From positions 51,454,233 to 51,514,232 of the forward strand of contig NC_087067.1 in NCBI RefSeq assembly GCF_963678635.1: a DNA stretch of 60,000 nt, given 5' to 3'. The position numbers were made by a program, and so were the translations under genes. Below are positions 10,501 to 19,900 of the stretch, one piece after another (the first letter of the stretch is position 1; each line of letters starts with the position of its first letter). The notes under the pieces were generated by a model. The model was not told the DNA's origin. It searched no databases and saw nothing but the letters and a program-made list of their open reading frames with translations. This DNA comes from Symsagittifera roscoffensis. Taxonomy: Eukaryota > Xenacoelomorpha > Acoela > Convolutidae.

Positions 10501-12460
10501 CCATTTCTAAAGTCGCTCCAGTCAGAGTGCGGTCACTCCTTTTGGATTTATAACCGGTTGACTTTATCCCCGCCATGAGAATGGGTGGCACCATCGCTAT
10601 ATCAGTTAATATTCTATCTGTGCCAGACAATTGATAATCACCTTGCCCCAAATCCATGACTTCCTCGACTCGTTTTCTTTTCGCTGAGTTACCAGCTTTC
10701 ATCGATATTTCCGAATCCACTTTCGTCTTTCCAATCCTCCTCGGCATCACTCTGCTGCCTAACTTCATTTTCATCGCATTGATTTTGTCAATCACCATTT
10801 TCGATCGCATCGTTCCTCTCCTGGTCCTTGACAGGTACACCACCTCTCCTTCAATGTCCTGCGGTGTTATCTTGATGGGAGAATTCGCTTCACTCTCATC
10901 AGTGGCTGAGTCGATCAATAACTCACTCAGTCTCCCTTCACACTCATCAAGCTTGTCAAGTACTTCTCTCATCAAGGGTTGATTGAGACCTGTTTTGAGA
11001 ATGGACTGGGTCCCATAGCTCTGAATCACAGTCCAGACTTCTTCCATGAACGCCACTCTGTCCAGCTTACATCCCGTCCTACTCTCGTGGTCTCGGTGAT
11101 GTACTTCCCATTCTTCTTCGGGTAGCGTTCCCAAGAAAGGTACTCTGGCTGAGGCCTCTATTCTTCTCCTCCGAGGTGATTCCATGAGGATTCTCTGATC
11201 GTTATTTCTTGTATTGCCAGGAGAGCTGCTCTCCGGCAAATTCCGTTTCATTTCCTCAAAGGCTGACGGAGGTTCCAGTGTCGAGATGCCTTCATCCGCT
11301 GGCTCAGTCGTTTCCAACGTGTCTGCATTATTCTCAAGATCACTGAAGATATTGAAATCCAGGCTGGATGTTCCTCCTGTCGATGCCCTGTCGTCTTCCC
11401 CACCAGCTTGATCTTGTTGCATGGGTTCTTCCGTCTGACGGTTTCCACCCTGTCCGTCATCTCCTTCTGACTTGTCCCCATTCGAGTTCGATGGTCCTTG
11501 TTTGTCATCATCAGCTTCTTCCTGGAATCTCGGTATGAGCAATGTACCGGCTGATTTATCTTCCTCTTCTCCATGGACCACTTTAGTTTCTTCGCAGCCG
11601 AAGGGTGCTAGGAAAATTCTCGTCTGCAATATTCCCGCAACTTTCATCTCTTTTCTCACACTGGTCAGGATTACTGAGGCTTCAGGCAATTCAGTCCTGC
11701 CTCTCATCCTCATTGGAGCTAAGCCTAGTCGTCTCCATTCCTCATCAAATCCTTCAGGCTTGGGAGTAGCGGCGTTGCTTATTCGCCTTCTCGTCGCTTG
11801 ATCCGTGTACGCAAATCGTGTGTACTGTAACACGGCGGCATTTCTCCCCACGAAGTATGGATCCATCGTCGCCGAGAAATTCCCTACTCTCCTTTCATTG
11901 GTTTCGAATGCTCTCAACCTAGGAGTTTGTACTACGGAGACTGCTCCGAGCAACATCCTTCTTATCAGAGGGAATTCAGGGATTGCTTCGGGTAGCTTCT
12001 TGTAATCGCCCCAGTCATTCGTCTCTTCTCTCAACTTGTGATACGCTGCTGTGAGACGAGGCACTCTGGTCATTTCGCCATTCGTTTTGTCATAGGGCCT
12101 CAGATTCCAAAGCTTTGGAAACACCTCGATGTGCCCTCTTTCTACTTCTCCCATGCGGTCACAGAAGTGATCGTCAAAATTGATGACTGTCATCTCTGGC
12201 TCCGATATTTTCGCAAATAACAGATCTTCACTCATGAGCTCTCGCAATGCGTGCTGCTCACACCAGTTCAGTGTACTACCGTCCACTGCCGATATGAGGT
12301 TCAGGTGCAACACCGACCTCCTATATGCTTCCACTTTAACGTCAGGGAACGCAAAGGTGACTGCTGGTCCATAGATCACTGTCACGAACTCCGTGACTCC
12401 TCTGATCAGTGCCAAGGGATCGATTCTCATAGCTAAGCTCAAATCTGTTAACAGCGGCAT
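7568..12460 (-). CDS. ORF3 of the gypsy element, 1630-aa protein of unknown family
   Basis: This is one intact frame from ATG (12460) to the stop at 7568. Its start overlaps the end of ORF2 by 13 nt in another frame, which suggests coupled or reinitiated translation. I recognise no family. Residues about 290-400 are acidic and low-complexity (Glu, Asp, Gln, Gly). The rest looks globular, with Trp- and Cys-containing blocks, and the C-terminus has a Cys-rich patch (SFCRNRES, CCKQRVEEQKCW) and an acidic tail. There is no signal peptide or convincing membrane anchor, so it does not look like an envelope protein; the one hydrophobic run (ITIVIVGVMMAIRWL, near residue 1395) is short. Remnants of the same protein in a diverged element (42525-43148 and 43284-43462) keep blocks such as SWKA..YF.E.MRTP, ALCF and GMAYN.F. 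This shows a long-standing ORF of the lineage. A structural or assembly role is possible but unproven. Confidence 0.85.
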   Translation of the reverse strand: MPLLTDLSLAMRIDPLALIRGVTEFVTVIYGPAVTFAFPDVKVEAYRRSVLHLNLISAVDGSTLNWCEQHALRELMSEDLLFAKISEPEMTVINFDDHFCDRMGEVERGHIEVFPKLWNLRPYDKTNGEMTRVPRLTAAYHKLREETNDWGDYKKLPEAIPEFPLIRRMLLGAVSVVQTPRLRAFETNERRVGNFSATMDPYFVGRNAAVLQYTRFAYTDQATRRRISNAATPKPEGFDEEWRRLGLAPMRMRGRTELPEASVILTSVRKEMKVAGILQTRIFLAPFGCEETKVVHGEEEDKSAGTLLIPRFQEEADDDKQGPSNSNGDKSEGDDGQGGNRQTEEPMQQDQAGGEDDRASTGGTSSLDFNIFSDLENNADTLETTEPADEGISTLEPPSAFEEMKRNLPESSSPGNTRNNDQRILMESPRRRRIEASARVPFLGTLPEEEWEVHHRDHESRTGCKLDRVAFMEEVWTVIQSYGTQSILKTGLNQPLMREVLDKLDECEGRLSELLIDSATDESEANSPIKITPQDIEGEVVYLSRTRRGTMRSKMVIDKINAMKMKLGSRVMPRRIGKTKVDSEISMKAGNSAKRKRVEEVMDLGQGDYQLSGTDRILTDIAMVPPILMAGIKSTGYKSKRSDRTLTGATLEMEILSQCGESKMRDFKPSPMNHGKGSVAGQLTPVEYNRLTVSETVSIDEPTGGYMEMLEYRNSARGHVMALEEEKAMEGYLETMLQGTTLKQKAYGTLASSDVQAETIEQLVSLPWKAVVLRYFEEEMRTTPRIHALVAVPYVRTELQLRLAWCMMGLTREEYDSEERKRSKEEKVFLMTNLRDLIVQEGAAVACAKRRDALCFIRFLIEQISVPAISTCVKMLKEGDERTKAMFLLAMLDMQQSKPMRVNMKEPEELEPMKKIDEIRRFSNKELRLTKESMGALPKSSEYCGPIKKKSYSYVSGIIGMAYNPFLSEDIRDCFFDYEQAVLLRFWTSRIVTTKSVNNPQAKLGLVLEEEVTAPSVPKSDKRVEFGLGFSDELLRTSLMAVWELMKPSWCPSPNADSILRATQDIQRELNVDCNLRDLNIIYNVMITASKSNGEDRVELPGWGPEDWVKPGSCLAEVCGLEGHVCGSLDCVKTLEKQHKQLTVLFGNVVMKARTETELIADCHGGTDVNLVTALGFYSMFGSLESLLNLEQKHEMVTAISVEVFPGVLQTEQKYIGKWREAIETEMNIRHSETYCRPSGARYLVGSTLAPMCKSRYPVHFVAVDVKSTRTIVDQAFSVPKCVRLARMSEKSYELLCKMFSAVPERTKEELESILGKKFMGYVSGNFSDFEKQKQRGSTVTAYNAVDENDEIHRVMMEVEPLLEASGKRNWRSIMLTHDEFPCHCLLQTWWYPKRSNLVLIWDSGELLSMGLPDSSQPITIVIVGVMMAIRWLEAHVRENNRQEAPTREQLQKLDCLKDLDLFETMCKVLNIPMEVKKIWARKRLMPWFRANMTAWLYEYAKKHMSKHGRVYSGYQLDIGAGAFKRTFVTHRNAVTTAVKRISRTSERSGSERAEMLKEDLERNVALCLHNSFCRNRESNVDPLPCCKQRVEEQKCWRTASNSVRIVNDVLQDTETESAESASQEEEMEH

Positions 12461-15400
12461 GCCTCCAACATGTCGTCTAACATCTTCCTCTCTTTCAATT
12501 GTCTTTCAACATCTTCTCCGGTTCCAAAGCGATTTTGCTGCAAGAGATACTGGATAAGAGTGTGTCTCAGGTCTCTTATTTTGTTCCACGAGTCTGTGGA
12601 TTTCTTCATATCCAGATTCCTCACTCTCTCTTTCATCTGCTCTGGACAACGTGCCAGTTTCATCAGCCCTCCCAAGTTTCCGTGGGTTATTGCGATCAAT
12701 GTCAAAAGTCCATCTAGTCGCAGGTTCTGTATTCCATCCGTAAGCAGTATCACCGGTCCTTTCACGAAATTCTCCGCTCCAAATGTCACAAACAGGGCTA
12801 TTAATTCCACTATCGATACTTTCACTACCGCTTGGAGGAATTCCTTTATCAAGTAGTGCGAGACTTTCGGGTAGACTTTTGCCAAGAAGGACGCGGTCCA
12901 TCCGGCTCCCAACCCTTCTAGCATGCTGTCTGTCCTTTCAAATCCCTCCTGTCCTTTCACTTCCTGGGTCCAGAAGGTTTCCAGAGTAATCTGACACATT
13001 CTGTTCACGAACTCAGCTGTCTTTTCTCCGGCATTTTCCGCCAGGTTCACCTCCTTCAACAAGTAGGCGTATATCTTAGTGATCATTACTGGGCCTTGCT
13101 GAAAAGCATCTGCACCCAATGCCGCTACTCTCGGATTCAGGTGTAGCCACTGGTTTGCTTCCGGCTTGGTTCTCAGCACCATCGCTTCCAGATGAGCTCT
13201 CGTCTCCAGTGAATTCTTTCTTCTCGTGTCTTCACTCGCCACTTCCATTGCTCGGAACCACAAGTCGTTGGACATTGCCGTAATCACTCGATGGTCGTCA
13301 TCTATTCCTGGTTTCAGTTTGAGTTGCCGACTGAAGTTGGACAGTTCCAACCCCAGCACTTCGTCCAACACCAACATGTGTAGCGCGTGGTCCTTGAACC
13401 CTCTCATCGCGTTTGAGATATCTGACCATACTGCAGGCAGTTCAGCCTTAAGTGGCTTCAGGTTCTCCATCTCTACCATGCGATTCGGGGCTGATATGAT
13501 CACATCATATTTTCCCTCCGAAAGTAAGGCTACCATTGCATACACAAATTTCAGTCCATCCGGGAGATATGCATACCCCGGAGACAACGCAAATACTACT
13601 CTCAACGTCACTTTATTGAATGATCCCTCCTTTGTCGCGTCTACCACTTCACCCATTGACTCCAGGATGTCTTTTATCGCTGGCCATACTGCGTTTTCTG
13701 CTGTTGCAGGATCTCTGAGCCTGCTCAGAAAACCTCTACTGTGTAGATGGTCATTGATGCCAGCAAACACAATCGTTATCGGGTTCATTTCTGTCTGCCT
13801 TTGTACCCCTATAGCCAATGACACTGATTGCAATAGGTCTAGGTCAACTGCGGCCAGCATTATGACGTCCGGCCAAAACAAAGACTTAGAGGTGTACACG
13901 AACTCTGAATTCGCTACTACCATGATCTTGGCCTTTCTCATTTCTGCTTTGTCGTAGGCGGCGAAGATGCTCTCATCTTTCTTTATTGCTGTCAATCCGC
14001 CATATCTCTGGGCATCACCATCTTGGTTCACTTGTTTTGGGTATACTCTCTCCTTCACATGACTAGGTGGTGTCGTCAGTTGCCTGAATATCTTCACGTG
14101 TTGTCCAATTGGCGCTCTCGCCGTCAGGAATCTTCCTGGCCTTTCCTCACGATTCCTCTCCTCATGGTTCAATCTGACATCCTGCAACGGTCTTGCATTC
14201 ACAGGTCCCATTGTGTTATTGGAGGGCAGTCCTTCCAAGTCAGCAAATCTTAAGGCTGTCGTGGAGCTGAAATTTATGCTAGCGGCTATCAACCAGTCTA
14301 CGCCGGTTATTGAGTATAATCTGCTGACGGATAGCGTCGCTCCATTTAGCATCCTCCTTGCATCTTCGATGAAGCTTACTTTCTGCAGGTCCAGCTTCAT
14401 CAGTTCTTCTTTGTATATGTGCCAGGGAGACGGCATGGGTCTAGACCATAACAATGAGCCTCTGTTCGGTCTCTCTTCTCGACTGCTACTCGTTGTCTCC
14501 GATCTAGTGTCTGATCTGGACGTGCCTGCTACTCCTTCGTTTGGTTGGTTGACGGGTCCTATCCTTCTCCTAGGATGAATTGTCCTCCTCGTCGGTGCTT
14601 CTCCCAACCGATCCTGCACGTCAGTTCTTCGACCTGATTCGCTGGAGCTTTGTTGCCGGTAATTTATTGCGGCTGGGACTGTACCCAAACGCGTTTCCAG
14701 GTTAGGAGGCACAAAGGTAGTGATCACCGTATCATTCACCGTTCCCTCTTCCTTCAGTACTCCTGTGTCAGAGAGTTCTGCTTCTAACTCGTCCAACCGT
14801 TCTTGGAAGACTCGATTCAACCAAGCTTGTCCCTCGATTGTGTCAAAGTGGATGCCATCCGAAGTCAGTCTGGCTTGCTCCATGGCTCTCAATTCGTGTT
14901 CAATGTCCATAAGGATCATTCTTCCGGCATTTCGATTTGCTAGGTTTCTTAAGATGTTGTTCCATCTCATGACTCCCTCGTTGTGCCTTCTTCCTGATGC
15001 TGTCAGGTTTCTTGCGTTCATTGGCACCGTGCAAACGGTCAGTACCGCGCAACTGAACTTCTGCCAGAGAGTGGTGAACAAACACACCATCATTGATTCC
15101 CACTGTGCTTCCTGCTCGTCTGATCCTCTGGAGATATCATTCGTCCCAACTAATATCATCACACTGGGTATCCTCCCGGGATTCATCAGCTCCACCATCC
15201 GGTATAATTGGGCAATTGTCGCGCCTCCAAAGGCCATCACCGTGGTGACCCATGAGGTCCTCAAATTCGTTAGCACTCGGACTAAGCTGTCTCCCAATAT
15301 CAGGTGAGATGTCCCGAGTGGTGGTTGCTGCAGGTTCACAGCCGGGCTCCAGGTAGCTCGATTGAAGCAGGCTCTCGGATCTGTCTCCGGAACTCCCGTG

Positions 15401-16518
15401 AAATTATACTTTAATTGATTATTCTTCTGCACGTCCATTACACGAGACACTTTCTTCGCTGGCATCTTCCTTACTTTTCTCTCTGTGATCTTCGAACTCC
15501 CCCTGAGTGGCGTCACGTCACTTATCCCTTGTCTGATTATTGTCTGGGAGAGTTGTACTCTGCCCGTATCGTCAATCGTTCCATAGGGTGCAGTCACCCC
15601 GGAACCTGGTGCATTCTTGTTAGCGACCAATCGTCCAGCGGTCTCTATCAGTTTTCTCACTGTCTGTTCTACGACGGGATCACCCAAGGTGTCACTAGGA
15701 TCCGGGATTGTTACTCGGTTCGTCTCTGCTGGAAGCCGTGTCTCCGTTGTTTGACTCATTTCTCGAGGTGTCAAGAGCTCCATCGGGGACTGCCCACGAG
15801 GAATATCCCTTGCAGGTATCACTTTCTCAATGGACGTCGTCAACGCCACCTGCTCCGATCGCTCTTTGTATTCCTGCCTTAAGCGTTCGATCTCTTGACC
15901 CTGCTTTTTGTTGCAGTCTTCAAACAACTTTCTCCACATGTCCCGGTCTTCCTCCATCGCCAGCATGGTCTTCGTCATATCGTTTAACTCCTTCTTCGTA
16001 CTTCTCAACTGATCGTTCATCTCGTCCAGATCTTGTATGGTTTGGTTCGTCTGAACCTTCTGTGTTACTTTCGCCCCTTTTGGTGGCACAGCTACTCTCA
16101 GTGGTGAACCAGACGAGGTCGCCTCGCTGTTCATCTCCTGATGCATTCTCGTCAGCCCAGGTTTGGGCTTGGAGGGCATTGGCATCTCACCTGGTTGGTA
16201 AGTCCTAGAACTTCCCAACCCAGGCTCATTCGCCAAGTCACTCCCTGAGAGAGCCCCGTTTCTCCACCTCATCACTCTCATGTTCGGGCGGTCTAGTACT
16301 CCTCTTTCTCCATATGCTGCCATCAACAGGACTTCCGTGGGGCGGTCCCCACGGTTGTCGTGCCCCAAGATGTTAATCAGGGCGGTCAGCAACATGACCA
16401 CCTCTGGGTCCTCCAGAGCGAAGTCTCGTTCGATCAGCCGACGATAGATCGCATCTACCATCGGTCCTACATATGCCTCTGCCAGGTCCATCAATTCATC
16501 CAGGTTGAAATTGTCCAT
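12448..16518 (-). CDS. ORF2 of the gypsy element, SGNH/GDSL-hydrolase-containing protein (1356 aa)
   Basis: An intact frame from ATG (16518) to TAA (12448-12450). Residues about 165-235 form a charged, heptad-like probable coiled coil. Residues about 400-585 carry the SGNH/GDSL hydrolase blocks in order: LILGDSLVRV (nucleophile Ser, near residue 410), a Gly in FGGATI, VGTNDISRG (Asn, near 458) and SDGIHFD (Asp and His, near 555). All four catalytic-type residues are present, so an active esterase/lipase is plausible. A second stretch (about 860-1100) has ANSEFVY and IVFAGINDHLHSRGFL, resembling degenerate block I and block III of another SGNH fold; I infer a second, possibly inactive copy. 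Esterase domains are known in some non-LTR retrotransposons (CR1 and relatives) but are not standard in Ty3/gypsy. It sits 406 nt downstream of ORF1 with a good splice acceptor between them, so a spliced subgenomic mRNA is possible. Confidence 0.88.
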   Translation of the reverse strand: MDNFNLDELMDLAEAYVGPMVDAIYRRLIERDFALEDPEVVMLLTALINILGHDNRGDRPTEVLLMAAYGERGVLDRPNMRVMRWRNGALSGSDLANEPGLGSSRTYQPGEMPMPSKPKPGLTRMHQEMNSEATSSGSPLRVAVPPKGAKVTQKVQTNQTIQDLDEMNDQLRSTKKELNDMTKTMLAMEEDRDMWRKLFEDCNKKQGQEIERLRQEYKERSEQVALTTSIEKVIPARDIPRGQSPMELLTPREMSQTTETRLPAETNRVTIPDPSDTLGDPVVEQTVRKLIETAGRLVANKNAPGSGVTAPYGTIDDTGRVQLSQTIIRQGISDVTPLRGSSKITERKVRKMPAKKVSRVMDVQKNNQLKYNFTGVPETDPRACFNRATWSPAVNLQQPPLGTSHLILGDSLVRVLTNLRTSWVTTVMAFGGATIAQLYRMVELMNPGRIPSVMILVGTNDISRGSDEQEAQWESMMVCLFTTLWQKFSCAVLTVCTVPMNARNLTASGRRHNEGVMRWNNILRNLANRNAGRMILMDIEHELRAMEQARLTSDGIHFDTIEGQAWLNRVFQERLDELEAELSDTGVLKEEGTVNDTVITTFVPPNLETRLGTVPAAINYRQQSSSESGRRTDVQDRLGEAPTRRTIHPRRRIGPVNQPNEGVAGTSRSDTRSETTSSSREERPNRGSLLWSRPMPSPWHIYKEELMKLDLQKVSFIEDARRMLNGATLSVSRLYSITGVDWLIAASINFSSTTALRFADLEGLPSNNTMGPVNARPLQDVRLNHEERNREERPGRFLTARAPIGQHVKIFRQLTTPPSHVKERVYPKQVNQDGDAQRYGGLTAIKKDESIFAAYDKAEMRKAKIMVVANSEFVYTSKSLFWPDVIMLAAVDLDLLQSVSLAIGVQRQTEMNPITIVFAGINDHLHSRGFLSRLRDPATAENAVWPAIKDILESMGEVVDATKEGSFNKVTLRVVFALSPGYAYLPDGLKFVYAMVALLSEGKYDVIISAPNRMVEMENLKPLKAELPAVWSDISNAMRGFKDHALHMLVLDEVLGLELSNFSRQLKLKPGIDDDHRVITAMSNDLWFRAMEVASEDTRRKNSLETRAHLEAMVLRTKPEANQWLHLNPRVAALGADAFQQGPVMITKIYAYLLKEVNLAENAGEKTAEFVNRMCQITLETFWTQEVKGQEGFERTDSMLEGLGAGWTASFLAKVYPKVSHYLIKEFLQAVVKVSIVELIALFVTFGAENFVKGPVILLTDGIQNLRLDGLLTLIAITHGNLGGLMKLARCPEQMKERVRNLDMKKSTDSWNKIRDLRHTLIQYLLQQNRFGTGEDVERQLKERKMLDDMLEACRC

Positions 16519-16924
16519 ACTGTTCTTTCCAAGTTTGATTTGATTTCGATTTCAAGTTTTGACTCAAGTGAGCAATTAAATGATCAATCAGGATCTAGAA
16601 AAGAAATCACGAATGTCACACTTGTCAATTTCACCTTAACATACATCGTTAAAATTTGCTTAAAGACAGTTCAGATAAAAAGATATTTATCCTAAAATTT
16701 ATTAAAATCAATTGGTCTCTAAAATTTTGGAATTCGACCTAAGATTGGACAGTCCAAACTTTGGATCTATTCCCAAGATCGTCTTTTAGTTTTTCATGGT
16801 CACTAACCCCTACTTGCCCATGATCTTAATAACCTAACACCTAACATAACATAACGTAACATAACACACATATCACATATTACATGCAACTTAGTCTTTG
16901 GCCTAACACCCTCTCGCACATCAC
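16519..16924 (-). other. spacer between ORF1 and ORF2
   Basis: This 406-nt spacer is AT-rich and non-coding, with a low-complexity run of AACATAACATAACGTAACATAACAC at about 16845-16867. It holds the acceptor above and, at 16610-16620, CGAATGTCACA, identical to the 11-bp end of the LTR. Confidence 0.5.
16595..16608 (-). promoter_or_regulatory. candidate splice acceptor upstream of ORF2
   Basis: In sense direction the sequence reads GATTTCTTTTCTAG then ATCC, a pyrimidine-rich acceptor 76 nt before the ORF2 ATG and after the ORF1 stop. Joined to a leader donor it would give an mRNA starting with ORF2 and ORF3. I could not identify the donor. Confidence 0.45.
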
Positions 16925-19900
16925 TCAGCCTATACTTAAGTAATATTTCTTATGTAGATACACTTGTATGCTCGTATCAGAGAATATCACGTGTACAAGC
17001 GCGTACAATTCCCGAGGATGCAGTCTTCCTCTATTTGGATCGTACACTGGAAGCGAAAGCTCCTTCACGTCCATTTCCACAAGGAAGTCCCTCAGCCTCG
17101 TCAAAGACAAGACTAGGTTTTCTGGGTCCACGTGCTGCTTCTCTGTCGCCCTCGTTACCAAGAAGCATAAGTACTTTCCCGGTATCTGGGACACCGCCGG
17201 GGGTAAGGCTGCTACGCCCCCTATCCCTGGTCTTTGCTTCCAAAGGAATTCCACGTTTTTATATTCCCTCTTAAAATCTGCCGCTAGCGCCGTCCTAAAA
17301 CTCATGTCTGCGGTGATAGCTACCGCACATGTTCTGTTTGTGAGTATGAAATCACTGTCTGTTAGTATTATGTTACTAGAATATTCATTTGGTAAATTAA
17401 AATATGACTCAACTACCCTGCCTATGTCAGGTTTCTTAGGTTCTTCACCTGTTTCTGCTTCTAAGTCTCCTGTTTCTCTTGCTATTCTCAATTTTTTTAT
17501 TATCAAGTTTTCAGTGTGGGTAAGTCCTACCCCCACTCCCCGGACAAAAATATCCATCGGCGTCCCCGTCGATCGCATACCGGGTATTAAGTCAAGATTA
17601 GAAGCTGGAATGAGAAGTTGTCCTTCCTGGGCAGCCCAGGAAGGATCATCTCGTTCGGTCTTAATGTATTTCGCGCTTTCGCGATCTACGTCTTGAATCG
17701 TAACGCTGGTCTTTTCAGGGTCTGATGTCATTTCGTTCAGCCACTCTAAGACACGCAGGTTCGTCAGGTCTTGTTCATTTGACTGCTGTTGCTCATCGTC
17801 GAACTCCACCTCGGGTTTCGACCAGTCGTCAACCCACTCATCGTTGTGATCATCGACTATGTCAATGTCCTGTGACACTGTTATTTCCTCTAAACCCACT
17901 ACTTCCTCCACTATTTTCTTTAGATCTATCCTATCCACTACAAAGTCGTCACCGTAAGGATTGTATTTCTTTCTTAGTCTCGTCCCGTCTTTCTGACGAG
18001 TCTGCATCGTGAACGGAAGATCTGGTTCCATGTTCTTGGGAACCTCTGTCTGTTCGGAATCCTGCCAATCTTCCTCTGCGTAGGGCAAGGTTTCATCGTC
18101 CGCTTCGATCTGTTCGTTTGGATCCAGGTCCAATGGTGTATCCGTACCTTCCTCTACGACTTCGTTTCCATCGTTCTTCTCCCTGGTGCCTTTTTCATTG
18201 ACCTCACAAGCAGGATCCATCATTAGATAATCCCCTTCTTCCATGTCTGCAGGTATACACCAGTCTTCTGTCGATGGATTGTGTGGCTTGATGTTCTCGT
18301 AGTGGGCGGCTCGGCCAGTACTCAGTCTATAAAAGCGTCCCTCTTGGTGCACCTCTGTAATCATGAAGGGTCCCCTCCACTTCTTCAGAAGCTTTTTTGT
18401 CCCTTTCGGTGGTATAACGTTCTGAAATACCCATACGTAGTCTCCCACCGAGTAAGCCTTTGCACCAGCTGCTTTCTTGTCGAATCTTTTCCTCTGCCTT
18501 GCCTGTGCCTGCTGAGTGTTTCGTCTACACAAGTCGTTCAACTCCTGTTGGCGTCTGATCACATCCCTTACGTAGACCTGTGGGGATGTTTTCTTTCCCT
18601 CATACTCTGGGTAGAAGAATGTCAAGGGTAAAGATTTCTCGTGTCCCGTCAGCATCATGTGTGGACTGACTCCAGTGGTGGAGTGTTGCGTGCTATTATA
18701 AGCTCCCATCACCTGTGGAAGGTATCTGTCCCAATCGGTCATATACCTGGAACAGTATACTCTCAGCATCGATACTAACGTCCTATTCTGTCTTTCCACT
18801 AAGCCATCCGTCTGAGGGTGGTATGTCGTGGAGTGAGCCTGAGCGACCTGTGACCGTCTCATAAGCTCCTTCGTAAGCTCGCCTACGAAAGCCGTTCCAT
18901 TGTCCGATTGAAACGTCATTGGACATCCGTGTCTTGCTATCCACGTATTGATCAGGTGGTCGCATGTCTCTTCCGCTGAGGCAGTTATGCAGGGCACGGC
19001 CTCTGCATACTTCGTGAAGTGATCTATCATGACCAAGACTTGGTTGTAACCGCTGTCTGTCATGCATATCTTATGGTGATCTATCTGCACCACCTCGTTG
19101 AATTCAGACGACTCAATTGATTGTAAAGGAAATCGCAACTTCCTAGGATCCTTGACCTGTTGGCATGACAGACATGCTGTCACCCATTTCTCGCATGCCT
19201 TTTTCATCCCAGGCCACTCAAAGCGCTTCAGGATCCTCTGATACACTTTGTCGATCCCTTGATGGCCCATCTGATCATGCGACCTGAATAATAGTTCTGT
19301 CTGATAGAGTTGCGGCAACACTATCGCGTTATATTTGTGTAAGACCTTGTCTTCTTCTCTTCTCCTGCAAGCCACGATCCCGTCCTTGTTCAGATATAAT
19401 CTCCCCTCCTTCTGCATGAAGTATTGTCTCAGGATCCTATAGCTGTCTTCTTCCAGATCACCTTTGTCAGGTGCACCGTTTTCTATCCACCTTTTTAGGT
19501 TGCTTGTCATGCGATCATTTCTCTGCGCCCTTAGAAGGTCCGAGAGTCTGTATCTCGCCTTCAAGTACGTCTTCATGACTCTCATCTGACTGTTCAGCTC
19601 GTTGGGCTGATGTGTGTCTTCTTCCATCTTAACGCACCAAATCTTCGCCAACGGTTGTGTTTCTTGTTGAAACGGCTGAAGATCAGTCCTGACTACCTCT
19701 TTCTGCGGCAACCGGCTTATCGAACGTTTCGATACCGCTATCGTTTCTAAGTCATCCGCTGCGTTGTCAAAGACTCTTTCGCTTGGTATTAGGTAGCGAT
19801 CACTGTCAGGATCCTGGTACACCTCTCTGTCCAGGTTTCTCGCCCGAGTTTCCACTAGTAGCGTGTGTATCGCCAGTTCTGACAGTTCTGATCCCAAGGT

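Noticed and set aside
7568-12460. ORF3 as a retroviral envelope protein
   Set aside because: No signal peptide, furin-type site, fusion peptide or C-terminal membrane anchor is seen.
13226-13957. 243-codon plus-strand ORF inside ORF2
   Set aside because: Shadow of the long minus-strand ORF2; no domain.
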